NCBI GenBank assembly: GCA_015228995.1
Contig: JADGCM010000086.1
Coordinates: forward strand, 1-7,336
DNA from: Magnetococcales bacterium
Lineage (GTDB): Bacteria > Pseudomonadota > Magnetococcia > Magnetococcales > JADGCH01
Direction: 5' to 3'
Length of the DNA: 7,336 bases
Each line of letters opens with the position of its first letter. The stretch's first letter is position 1. Shown piece after piece: positions 1 to 6,685 of this stretch. The notes under the pieces are model-generated. The model did not search any database, had not been told where the DNA came from, and saw nothing but the letters and a program-made list of their open reading frames with translations. The translations under genes were made by a program, and so were the position numbers.

Positions 1-1
1 T

Positions 2-1156
2 CCAGAGCAACGCCGTTATGTTGACCTAGCCAGCCATGCGGGTGAGATCTTGCTGACGCTTATCAGCGATATTCTCGATCTTTCTCGACTAGAAGCCAAT
101 CAGCTTGAGTTGGAGCAAATCACTTTCAACCTTCATGAGTTGCTGCGCGGTATCATCGAAATACTCGCCGTTCATGCCAGAAAGAAGCAGATTCCGCTGC
201 GCTTAGAGATCGACCAGCAGGTGCCTGTATGGGTGATAGGAGATGCCGCCCGTTTGCGCCAAATCTTAATCAATCTGTTGACCAATGCCATTAAATTTAC
301 CGATCAAGGGGCGGTGTTGTTACGGGTTGAGGCAAAGGAGGTGGATCAAATCCTGTTTGCCATTGTCGATAGTGGTCCAGGTATTCCAGAAGAGCGCCAT
401 GAAGCAATTTTCCACCCTTTCGTCCAAGAGTCGATCCAAATACAAAATCGCCACGGTGGCAGCGGCTTAGGTTTGGCGATCTGCCAACAATTGACCCAAC
501 GGATGGGGGGGACGATATGGTTACAGAGCGTGCTAGGGCAGGGGAGTACCTTTTTTGTGGTCTTACCGTTACCAGCGGATGCGATGCCTTGTGGCAGCGA
601 ACCGCTGTTGTCCGTGTTGCAAGACGGATGTGACACCGAAGATACGGCCGAATCATCCGCTGCCATCACCAATCGACGCCACGCCCATGATCGGCGTGCA
701 GAGGACCGACGCCAGGATGATCGGCGCGTGGATGAGCGGCGTCATACAGCAGATCGTCGCTTGTTGCGCTACAACATTCTGTTGGTGGACGACTCAGAAG
801 ATAATCGTATGCTGGTGCAGGCATTCTTAAAAAATATGCCGTTCCGTATCGACACCGCCACCAACGGTTTGGAAGCGATTGAGCAATTCAAATACCACCG
901 TTACGATTTGATCCTTATGGATGTGCAGATGCCGGAGATGGATGGTTATACAGCTACCCAGAGAATTCGCGCCTTGGAAGAGGAGAGTGGTCAACGCCGG
1001 CTTGTCCCCATCATTGCCCTGACAGCCAATGCCCTACAGCGTGATATTGAGCGTAGCCTGGATGCTGGTTGCTCTTTCCATTTAACAAAACCGATTCGCA
1101 AGACGCGGTTATTGGAGACCATCAGTCACGCTTTGCAGCGCAACCGCAACCTATGA
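2..1156 (+). CDS. Hybrid sensor histidine kinase, C-terminal part (HATPase and receiver domains); 5' end outside window
   Basis: The reading frame is open to the left edge, so this is the last 384 residues of a longer protein. Visible residues 1-34 look like the second helix of a HisKA dimerisation domain (DILDLSRLEAN); the phosphorylated histidine lies upstream, unseen. The HATPase domain follows with the N box (RQILINLLTNAIKF, 86-99), G1 box (DSGPGIP, 123-129), G2 box (HGGSGLGL, 151-158) and GQGSTF (179-184). An Arg-rich linker (225-253) leads to a receiver domain (about 258-382) with acidic pair D263/D264, phospho-acceptor D307 in LMDVQMPEMDG, T341 and K363, all intact. No HPt domain follows, so a phosphorelay would need a separate HPt protein or the receiver acts within the kinase. 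The input domain is off-window, so the signal is unknown. The stop overlaps the ubiX start (ATGA), suggesting co-translation. The family call is firm; the physiological role is not known. Confidence 0.95.
   Translation, partial: PEQRRYVDLASHAGEILLTLISDILDLSRLEANQLELEQITFNLHELLRGIIEILAVHARKKQIPLRLEIDQQVPVWVIGDAARLRQILINLLTNAIKFTDQGAVLLRVEAKEVDQILFAIVDSGPGIPEERHEAIFHPFVQESIQIQNRHGGSGLGLAICQQLTQRMGGTIWLQSVLGQGSTFFVVLPLPADAMPCGSEPLLSVLQDGCDTEDTAESSAAITNRRHAHDRRAEDRRQDDRRVDERRHTADRRLLRYNILLVDDSEDNRMLVQAFLKNMPFRIDTATNGLEAIEQFKYHRYDLILMDVQMPEMDGYTATQRIRALEEESGQRRLVPIIALTANALQRDIERSLDAGCSFHLTKPIRKTRLLETISHALQRNRNL
674..760 (+). repeat. Arg-rich [DE]RR-xx pentad repeat coding for the kinase-receiver linker
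   Basis: This stretch codes for visible residues 225-253 of the hybrid kinase, between the ATPase and receiver domains. The unit is [D/E]-R-R followed by two variable residues (DRRAE, DRRQD, DRRVD, then ERRHTA with one extra residue, then DRR). The DNA units differ in codon use, so the repeat is kept at protein level and is not a fresh DNA duplication. The linker is highly charged with alternating acid and base and may form a helix or a flexible salt-bridged arm. Similar DRR/ERR linkers occur in other bacterial signalling proteins; a specific function is not established here. Confidence 0.75.
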
Positions 1157-1791
1157 TGGACCATGATGCCAGGCCACCGATCATTGTGGCCATGACCGGG
1201 GCTTCGGGCGCTTGTTACGGTCTACGACTGATCCGCGTCCTCCTGGACATGGGGCACGCAGTTGACTTGCTGTTAACACCGGCGAGCCAGCTCGTTTTGA
1301 CTTATGAACACGATCTGCATTGGGGTGGCGGTGCTGCTGAAATCAACTGCAAAATACAGGCGTATTTTCAGGAGCCGCGACGCTTGCGTTACTTTGCCCC
1401 GGACGACTGGCAGGCAGGCTGTGCCTCCGGTTCTGGTCAGCATCGACAGATGGTTGTCTGTCCTTGTTCCATGGGTACCTTGGCAGCCATTGCCCACGGT
1501 TTGTCGAATAATCTATTGGAACGAGCTGCCGATGTCATCATTAAGGAGCGGCGCCAACTGATTTTGGTGCCGCGCGAAACGCCCTTATCGGCTATCCACC
1601 TGCAAAATATGTTGCTTTTGTCGCGTCTGGGTGCCATTATCCTACCGGCTGCGCCTGGTTTTTACCATCGACCTGAACATCTATCGCAACTGGTCGATTT
1701 TGTTGTGGCGCGTATTCTGGATCAGATGGGCATTGATCACCAGTTGCTGGCTCGTTATGGCGCCGAGGGGACAACGCAATATGCAAAATAG
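1153..1791 (+). CDS. ubiX: Flavin prenyltransferase UbiX
   Basis: UbiX joins a dimethylallyl group to FMN to make prenylated FMN, the cofactor of UbiD decarboxylases, which act on the polyprenyl-hydroxybenzoate step of ubiquinone synthesis. The 212-residue protein shows the family motifs in order: flavin-binding TGASGA (15-20), a glutamate in YEHD (E52), CPCS (103-106), NLLERAADVIIKERR (120-134), RETPLSAIHL (141-150) and PGFYHRP (168-174). The residues expected to bind the prenyl phosphate and FMN (E52, R124, K131, R141, Y171) are present. The insert and C-terminus resemble the Pseudomonas UbiX type more than E. coli UbiX. The start at 1153 is chosen because it forms ATGA with the kinase stop and gives a normal length; there is no clear ribosome site, so translation is probably coupled. 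The start could equally be the next ATG at 1156. It overlaps ubiU by 11 bp. No ubiD is in the window. Confidence 0.95.
   Translation: MMDHDARPPIIVAMTGASGACYGLRLIRVLLDMGHAVDLLLTPASQLVLTYEHDLHWGGGAAEINCKIQAYFQEPRRLRYFAPDDWQAGCASGSGQHRQMVVCPCSMGTLAAIAHGLSNNLLERAADVIIKERRQLILVPRETPLSAIHLQNMLLLSRLGAIILPAAPGFYHRPEHLSQLVDFVVARILDQMGIDHQLLARYGAEGTTQYAK
1765..1770 (+). promoter_or_regulatory. Ribosome binding site for ubiU, inside the end of ubiX
   Basis: GAGGGG lies 10 bases before the ATG at 1781. It supports that ATG as the ubiU start rather than in-frame upstream codons that lie deep within ubiX. Confidence 0.6.
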
Positions 1792-2797
1792 TCAAAAAAT
1801 TGAGATTTTGGCACCAGCTGGTAATCTACCGTCGTTGAAGGCAGCCGTTGATCATGGCGCCGATGCCGTCTACTTTGGTTTTCGCAATGCCACCAACGCC
1901 CGCAATTTTGAAGGGCTCAACTTCAGCGACACTGAGGCCGCCAGCGGCATAGATTATGCCCACCGTCACGGTGTTAAGGCGAATATCGTCCTCAATACCT
2001 ACCCTCAAGTGGAGGATCCGGGCATTTGGTACCGTAGCATCGACCTCGCCGCACGGCTTGGAGCAGATGCCGTTATCTTGGCCAATCTCTCTTTACTCTC
2101 TTATGCTTGCCAACATTACCCAGAGTTACCGATCCACTTATCGGTTCAGGCCTCTGCCAGCAACGCCGCCGCGATTGAGTTCTACCGCCGTCATTTTACT
2201 ATCCAGCGAGTTATTTTGCCGCGGGTGTTGACCATTGCGGAAATTCGTCGGCTGAAGCAACAGGTGGGGGATGTCGAGCTGGAGATATTTGCCTTTGGTG
2301 GTCTCTGTGTCATGGCTGAGGGGCGTTGTCATCTCTCCTCCTACGTTACCGGTGTGTCACCGAACATTGAGGGCGTCTGCTCGCCAGCTCGGGCGGTGCG
2401 GTTTGTCAATCGGGGGGAACATCTCCAAACGCGCTTGAACGGGGTGCTGATTGCCGAGTATGGCCCTGGGGAAGAGGCCGCCTATCCGACGATCTGTAAA
2501 GGACGCTACCGGGCTACCGATCAGGCCTACCACGCCATGGAGGAGCCTGGTTCTCTCAACATTTTAGAGCTGTTGCCGGAGGTGATTACAGCGGGGGTAC
2601 GGTCACTGAAAATTGAGGGTCGGCAACGCACCAAGTCGTATATTGCCACGGTCACGCAAGTGATGCGCCAAGCTGTTGATGCTTGGTATCAAGACCCGCA
2701 GGATTTTCATCCGCGTGGTAGTTGGATTCGCACCCTCAACTCTGTCTCGGAGGGACGTAGCCATACATTAGGAACTTATCAGGAAGGTTGGCAATAA
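1781..2797 (+). CDS. ubiU: Ubiquinone biosynthesis protein UbiU (U32 peptidase-like, [4Fe-4S])
   Basis: With UbiV, UbiU forms a complex needed for the O2-independent hydroxylations of ubiquinone synthesis, replacing the O2-using monooxygenases. It belongs to the U32 'peptidase' family. The 338-residue protein opens with ILAPAGNLPSLKAAVDHGAD and carries TNARNFEGLNF (38-48), SVQASASN (121-128), LEIFAFGGLCVMAEGRC (167-183), GVCSPAR (198-204), TICKGRY (237-243) and KIEGRQR (277-283). Cysteines C176, C183, C200 and C239 have the same spacing (7, 17, 39) as the four [4Fe-4S] ligands of E. coli UbiU (C169, C176, C193, C232), so the cluster should be kept. Length and ending (GTYQEGWQ) also fit UbiU. 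The start at 1781 gives the family N-terminus; upstream in-frame codons would only add residues read from ubiX DNA. It overlaps ubiX by 11 bp. The usual partner ubiV does not follow; a DUF3616-like gene starts 4 bp later. UbiU rather than UbiV is judged from motif and cysteine spacing. Confidence 0.95.
   Translation: MQNSQKIEILAPAGNLPSLKAAVDHGADAVYFGFRNATNARNFEGLNFSDTEAASGIDYAHRHGVKANIVLNTYPQVEDPGIWYRSIDLAARLGADAVILANLSLLSYACQHYPELPIHLSVQASASNAAAIEFYRRHFTIQRVILPRVLTIAEIRRLKQQVGDVELEIFAFGGLCVMAEGRCHLSSYVTGVSPNIEGVCSPARAVRFVNRGEHLQTRLNGVLIAEYGPGEEAAYPTICKGRYRATDQAYHAMEEPGSLNILELLPEVITAGVRSLKIEGRQRTKSYIATVTQVMRQAVDAWYQDPQDFHPRGSWIRTLNSVSEGRSHTLGTYQEGWQ
2781..2787 (+). promoter_or_regulatory. Likely ribosome binding site for the DUF3616-like gene
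   Basis: AGGAAGG lies within the last codons of ubiU, 14 bases before the ATG at 2802. The motif is good but the spacing is longer than usual, so re-initiation by ribosomes finishing ubiU may also contribute. Confidence 0.45.
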
Positions 2798-2801
2798 TAT
2801 A

Positions 2802-3854
2802 ATGTCTAATCAAAAACGTGTATGGTCTCTTATGCTAGCTGCTGTGCTGTGCTGCGCCGTAGCAGAAGTTAACGCTGGTTCGTGGACGCTTTCTTGTCCA
2901 GATGACACCAAGAAGTTACCCCATTTGGTAGCGGATGTGGGCCCATTGGAACCCTCCGGCGTGGTCTGGGATCCGGTAAATAAGGTAGCACTGGCGGTCT
3001 CGGATGAATCATCGCCGCAGGCGCTGTTTGTGTTCGATCCCGCTCGGGTGGTGGAAAGCAAAAGTGGCAAAACGATCCAGGCATTTCCTCTGTTGACACC
3101 GGCAATGGTCGAGAAATATCACCCGAAAGATATGGAGGGCATTACCCGATTGGCCAGTGGTGAGTTTGTCGCCACCGCCTCTCACAGTCTCAAAAAAGGC
3201 AAGCCACAAGATACCATGCTGCGCTTTCGTCTCAAGAAGGGTAGTTCTGCCACCCAACCTTGGGAGGCAGACCAGGTAGATGTGATTCCAGCCGGAAAAG
3301 ATGGCTTTCGCTCTTGGTTGCTGCACAGCGCTAAGCCACCCTGGGATGATAAAATCGGCGCTCAAGAGGGTGAGTCGGGCATTAATGTCGAGGGAATCAC
3401 GGCCTCTCTGCAAGGCAATTTGCTGTATCTTGGCTTTCGGGGACCGATCAGCGCCGACAAAATTCCGGTCTTAACCCTGCGCCTAAATGCCGACCGAACA
3501 CTGGTGCTCGATAAGTGGCATGCCCTGAAGCTCGACAAAAATTTTGAGACAGGCGGGGTTGTCGGCATCGGCAAAGAGCCGTTGGGGATACGTGATATGG
3601 CGGCTGTGGCTAGTGGCAAGGGCAATGAATTCTTATTGCTGATGGGAGCAAGCGGTTCTGGCAGCGACCTGCCATTCCAACTCGGTTGGTGGCGTGATGA
3701 CCAACAAGAGATCAAATTGGTCGGCCGTGTGCCCAAAGGGTTCCGTGCCGAAGGTTTGACCGTGCTTTCCCACACCGGCGGATCAATGCAGCTGTTGCTG
3801 GTGAGCGACAAAAACAGCCTGGTTATGGAGTGTCAAGTAACGTCTAAGAATTAG
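2802..3854 (+). CDS. Secreted DUF3616-like beta-propeller protein, function unknown
   Basis: This 350-residue protein has a Sec signal peptide: basic start (NQKR), hydrophobic core (about 8-20) and a likely signal peptidase I site after A25 (VNA/G). The two cysteines in the core (C17, C18) do not form a good lipobox, so it is probably soluble in the periplasm or exported. The mature part resembles DUF3616 and related phytase/esterase-like propellers, with recurring blade motifs: SGVVWDP (52-58), DMEGITRL (110-117), NVEGITAS (195-202), LYLGFRGP (208-215), GIRDMAAV (262-269) and RAEGLTVL (315-322). The mature protein has just two cysteines, C32 near the start and C344 near the end, well placed for a disulfide that closes the ring. 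No enzyme activity can be assigned. It follows ubiU by 4 bp, probably as the last gene of the operon, and its stop codon directly abuts the lolC stop on the other strand. The family call is from memory of motifs; the secretion call is firmer. Confidence 0.8.
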   Translation: MSNQKRVWSLMLAAVLCCAVAEVNAGSWTLSCPDDTKKLPHLVADVGPLEPSGVVWDPVNKVALAVSDESSPQALFVFDPARVVESKSGKTIQAFPLLTPAMVEKYHPKDMEGITRLASGEFVATASHSLKKGKPQDTMLRFRLKKGSSATQPWEADQVDVIPAGKDGFRSWLLHSAKPPWDDKIGAQEGESGINVEGITASLQGNLLYLGFRGPISADKIPVLTLRLNADRTLVLDKWHALKLDKNFETGGVVGIGKEPLGIRDMAAVASGKGNEFLLLMGASGSGSDLPFQLGWWRDDQQEIKLVGRVPKGFRAEGLTVLSHTGGSMQLLLVSDKNSLVMECQVTSKN

Positions 3855-5111
3855 TCACTCGTAGCGCAGCGCCTCTACGGGATCGACCCGAGAGGCGCGC
3901 CAAGCGGGATAAATTGTAGCCAACAAGCTGATTACAAGACTGGCGCAGGCGATCCATATTACGTCGGTTGGTCGGATAACAGCGGGTAGGTGGTCGATAA
4001 AATAGACCTCCCCGGATAGAATTTTAATCCCGAAGTTTTGTTCAATCCAAGCCAACACCGATTCTAAATTGGCCGCCAGTGCCACTCCCAAGACGACGCC
4101 AATACCGGTGCCAACCAACCCGGTGATCCCACCGTTGATGATAAAAATCGCCATCACACTGCGCGAGGTGGCACCCATGGTTTTCAAAATAGCGATGTCG
4201 CGCCCTTTTTCCATCACCAGCATGACCAAGCTGGAGATAATATTAAAGGCTGCCACCAGCACCACCAGCGATAAAATAACCGCCATGGTGGCCTTCTCGA
4301 TTTGCAAGGCACGAAAAAAGTTGCGATTCATCTGCATCCAGTCTTGAATCATCAAGGAAGGCAGATGGAGCAGCCGTTTTTGCAATTCACCACGGACTCC
4401 AAAAGCTAAATCGGGATGTTCTACCCGAATCTCGACACCAGTGACACTGTCATCTTCATAGCGAAAAAACAGCTGGGCATCGTGCAGGTGGATGTAGGCG
4501 AGGGTATGGTCATATTCGTACATGCCCGAATCAAAAATACCGGCCACATGGAACCGCTTAGTACGCGGCAACGTGCCCATTGCCGTCACGTTGCCCGTTG
4601 GGGCGACCACGGTAATACCGTCACCCATGCCCACTCCCAAGGAACTAGCGAGCCGTTTACCGATGATAATACCAAATCCCTTGAGTTCTGACAGGCTCCC
4701 ATCGGTCAGATTATTGGCCAGCGCCGATACGCCCGACTCTAACTCAGGCAACACCCCGCGCATCACCACCCCGTTGGCCTTACCACCGGACAAAAGCATT
4801 GCCTGCTTCAGGATAAAGGGAGCCGCTGCCGTTACTCGCGGCGTCTGGGTTGCTTCTGCCAAAATTTGGCGATATTCCTTCATGCCCGATGCAGATACCG
4901 ACTGTACCACCACATCGCTGGTGACGCCGAGAATCTGCCGCCGCAACTCATCTTGGAAACCAGTCATAACGGCCAGCACCACAATCAAGGCCGCTACCCC
5001 AATGGTGATGCCCCCGGTCGAAAAGAAGGTCATGACGCTCATGAAGTGCTGGGTGTGTTTCGCCCGCAGGTAACGTACCCCAATCAGCCATTCGTAACGG
5101 TATAACCCCAT
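3855..5111 (-). CDS. lolC: Lipoprotein-releasing ABC transporter permease, LolC/LolE family
   Basis: LolC/E proteins form the inner-membrane part of LolCDE, which extracts outer-membrane lipoproteins and passes them to LolA. The 418-residue protein has the standard layout: a first membrane helix (about 25-50) in the conserved STGGITIGVAALIVVLAVMTGF block, a large periplasmic domain (about 51-272) with IQDWMQMNRNFFRALQIEK (255-273), then three membrane helices near 275-298, 318-347 and 383-404. The coupling segment EKGRDIAILKTMGATSRSV (301-319) would contact LolD, and the end ALRYE is typical of the family. Length matches LolC and LolE (about 400-415). The sequence alone does not decide between LolC, LolE or a single LolF-like subunit, so the symbol is provisional. 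The start at 5111 has GGAG 9 bases upstream. It lies 19 bp after lysS, probably in one operon with prfB and lysS. lolD, often the next gene, is absent. Confidence 0.93.
   Translation of the reverse strand: MGLYRYEWLIGVRYLRAKHTQHFMSVMTFFSTGGITIGVAALIVVLAVMTGFQDELRRQILGVTSDVVVQSVSASGMKEYRQILAEATQTPRVTAAAPFILKQAMLLSGGKANGVVMRGVLPELESGVSALANNLTDGSLSELKGFGIIIGKRLASSLGVGMGDGITVVAPTGNVTAMGTLPRTKRFHVAGIFDSGMYEYDHTLAYIHLHDAQLFFRYEDDSVTGVEIRVEHPDLAFGVRGELQKRLLHLPSLMIQDWMQMNRNFFRALQIEKATMAVILSLVVLVAAFNIISSLVMLVMEKGRDIAILKTMGATSRSVMAIFIINGGITGLVGTGIGVVLGVALAANLESVLAWIEQNFGIKILSGEVYFIDHLPAVIRPTDVIWIACASLVISLLATIYPAWRASRVDPVEALRYE
3869..3898. terminator. Strong hairpin at the convergent junction, possible terminator without a U tract
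   Basis: An inverted repeat has outer arms GCGCCTCT (3869-3876) and AGAGGCGC (3891-3898), a single unpaired A (3877), inner arms CGGG (3878-3881) and CCCG (3887-3890), and a 5-base loop ATCGA. That makes 12 base pairs, mostly G-C. It starts 14 bases after the stop of the DUF3616-like gene and lies within the last codons of lolC, which code for the conserved DPVEAL region. Neither strand has a T run after it, so it is not a standard intrinsic terminator. It could stop or stabilise transcripts from both sides, or be a by-product of codon choice. Confidence 0.35.
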
Positions 5112-5130
5112 CTAAAGGATCTCCACAGAG

Positions 5131-6669
5131 TCAGTGTTCCCGACGCAGCTGGGGAAAAAGCAACACATCACGGATGGAGGCAGCGTTAGTTAATAACATC
5201 ACCAACCGATCAATGCCGATACCCGCACCACCAGTGGGGGGCATCCCATATTCCAAGGCGCGAACGTAATCGCTATCGTAATACATCGCCTCGCTATTAC
5301 CAGCTGCCCGCTCCCGTACCTGTTGCTGAAAACGATCGGCTTGATCCAACGGATCGTTCAACTCGGAAAAGGCATTGGCAATTTCCCAGCCACCAATGAA
5401 CAACTCAAAGCGCTCAGCGGTGTCTGGTTGACGATCAGAGCGGCGGGAGAGGGGAGAGACCGAAATGGGGTAATCGGTAATAAAGGTGGGGTTAATTAGC
5501 TGATCTTCGACCAAGTGCTCAAACAACGCCAACAACAGCTGGCCATCGTCCCAGTTGCTGTCAATGGTCAGATGATGATCGCGTGCCAATTGGAGCAGAT
5601 GTTGATGACGACCCTCTCCCTCACGAATTTGGTCAGCATCAACACCGGCCCAGCGTACCAACGCCTCGGCCAGGGTCAATCGCGACCACGGCGGGGTGAA
5701 GTCGATGGGACGACCCTGATGGATAACCTGTAAAGAGCCGTTGGTAACGGTCGTAACCAGATGCACCAACAACTCCTCGACCAGATCCATCAAGGCCCGA
5801 TGGTTGCTGTAGGCTTGGTAAAACTCCATCATGGTGAACTCTGGGTTATGACGAGTCGATAACCCTTCGTTACGAAAATTACGGTTGACCTCAAAGACCC
5901 GTTCAAAACCACCGACAATGAGCCGTTTGAGGTAGAGCTCCGGGGCAATACGCAGATAGAGATCGGTATTCAAGGCGTTGTGATGGGTGACGAAGGGACG
6001 AGCATTGGCACCACCAGGGATCGGATGCATCATCGGCGTCTCCACTTCCAAAAAACCCCGCTCTTCCATGAAGTGGCGCATCGAACGAATAATCAGGCTA
6101 CGGCTCTGGAACAACGGCCGCACCTCCGGATTGACGATCAGATCGACGTAGCGCTGGCGGTAGCGGGTTTCAATATCTTCTAGACCGTGCCATTTTTCTG
6201 GTAGCGGCCGTATCGCCTTAGTCAGGAGCTGCAACACCTTGACACGGACGGTCAATTCATTAGTTTTGGTGCGGAATAGGCTGCCGGTGACGCCGACGAT
6301 ATCGCCGACCTCGATGTGACGGAATACTTGTTGGTAGAATAGATCCCCCACCACATCGCGTTGTACGGCGATTTGGATGGCGCCGCTGCCGTCCTGCATC
6401 CGAGCAAAGCTGAGCTTGCCAAAATGACGCATCAGCATGATGCGTCCGGCCATTTTAACGTTGACTGTCGCCAACTCTTCATTGTCCAGCACGGCGTCAT
6501 AGTGCGCAACAACATCGGCTGCACTTTGCTCTGGCTGAAAATCATTGGGATAAGGATTAACGCCCGCTTGACGTAGCGCCTGGAGACGCGCTTTGCGTGC
6601 CTCAATTTGGGGATTTTCTTCCGGCTGGGGATTTTCTTCCAGAGGCTTCTCAAGCGGATTGGTTTTCAT
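5131..6669 (-). CDS. lysS: Lysyl-tRNA synthetase, class II
   Basis: LysRS charges tRNA-Lys with lysine using ATP in the cytoplasm. The 512-residue protein (E. coli LysS is about 505) has an N-terminal anticodon-binding OB domain (about 70-150, with AGRIMLMRHFGKLSFARMQD at 74-93) and a class II catalytic core. Motif 1 is around MRHFMEERGFLEVETPMM (197-214), followed by GGANARPF (219-226) and YLRIAPELYLKRL (238-250). Motif 2 is FRNEGLSTRHNPEFTMMEFY (265-284), and motif 3 is GAGIGIDRLVMLL (481-493). The start at 6669 has GAGCGAG 6 bases upstream and gives the expected N-terminus; the longer in-frame reading to 6744 would run into prfB. It follows prfB by 16 bp and precedes lolC by 19 bp. prfB-lysS is a widespread pair, so one operon is likely. 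The first 25 residues hold a small PEENPQ-type duplication. Confidence 0.98.
   Translation of the reverse strand: MKTNPLEKPLEENPQPEENPQIEARKARLQALRQAGVNPYPNDFQPEQSAADVVAHYDAVLDNEELATVNVKMAGRIMLMRHFGKLSFARMQDGSGAIQIAVQRDVVGDLFYQQVFRHIEVGDIVGVTGSLFRTKTNELTVRVKVLQLLTKAIRPLPEKWHGLEDIETRYRQRYVDLIVNPEVRPLFQSRSLIIRSMRHFMEERGFLEVETPMMHPIPGGANARPFVTHHNALNTDLYLRIAPELYLKRLIVGGFERVFEVNRNFRNEGLSTRHNPEFTMMEFYQAYSNHRALMDLVEELLVHLVTTVTNGSLQVIHQGRPIDFTPPWSRLTLAEALVRWAGVDADQIREGEGRHQHLLQLARDHHLTIDSNWDDGQLLLALFEHLVEDQLINPTFITDYPISVSPLSRRSDRQPDTAERFELFIGGWEIANAFSELNDPLDQADRFQQQVRERAAGNSEAMYYDSDYVRALEYGMPPTGGAGIGIDRLVMLLTNAASIRDVLLFPQLRREH
6608..6640 (-). repeat. 18-bp tandem duplication near the start of lysS
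   Basis: The plus strand shows the same 15 bases, TGGGGATTTTCTTCC, at 6608-6622 and 6626-6640, an 18-bp period. In the LysRS frame this gives EENPQ twice (about residues 11-15 and 17-21) in the unstructured N-terminal tail, where length change should be tolerated. It is short and in frame, so it most likely arose by replication slippage. Confidence 0.75.
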
Positions 6670-6675
6670 GAATAT

Positions 6676-6682
6676 CTCGCTC
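6676..6682 (-). promoter_or_regulatory. Ribosome binding site for lysS
   Basis: On the minus strand, GAGCGAG lies 6 bases before the ATG at 6669, in the 16-bp gap after the prfB stop. It supports this ATG over the in-frame extension into prfB. Confidence 0.5.
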
Positions 6683-6685
6683 AGG

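Noticed and set aside
505..511. Run of seven G in the kinase as a phase-variation site
   Set aside because: It is short, codes for conserved Met-Gly-Gly, and nothing else suggests switching.
1069..1152. Longer UbiX N-terminus
   Set aside because: The extra 28 residues are out-of-frame kinase DNA and do not resemble UbiX; the ATG at 1153 gives the expected start.
50..1156. Complete small kinase starting at TTG 50
   Set aside because: The frame is open to the window edge and reads conserved HisKA-type sequence upstream, so the gene is truncated by the window, not short.
1631..1780. Longer UbiU N-terminus
   Set aside because: The extra 50 residues are read from the ubiX coding region in another frame; the ATG at 1781 has a ribosome site and a family-like start.
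2847..2855. Lipobox at C17/C18 of the DUF3616-like protein
   Set aside because: The residues before the cysteines (A-V-L-C, V-L-C-C) do not fit the usual small residue at -1; a signal peptidase I site after A25 is better.
3362..3811. 149-residue minus-strand frame opposite the DUF3616-like gene
   Set aside because: No motif; the plus-strand gene has a signal peptide, blade motifs and operon spacing.
4522..5073. 183-residue plus-strand frame opposite lolC
   Set aside because: It is antisense to a well-conserved LolC region, has low-complexity content and no recognisable motif or ribosome site.
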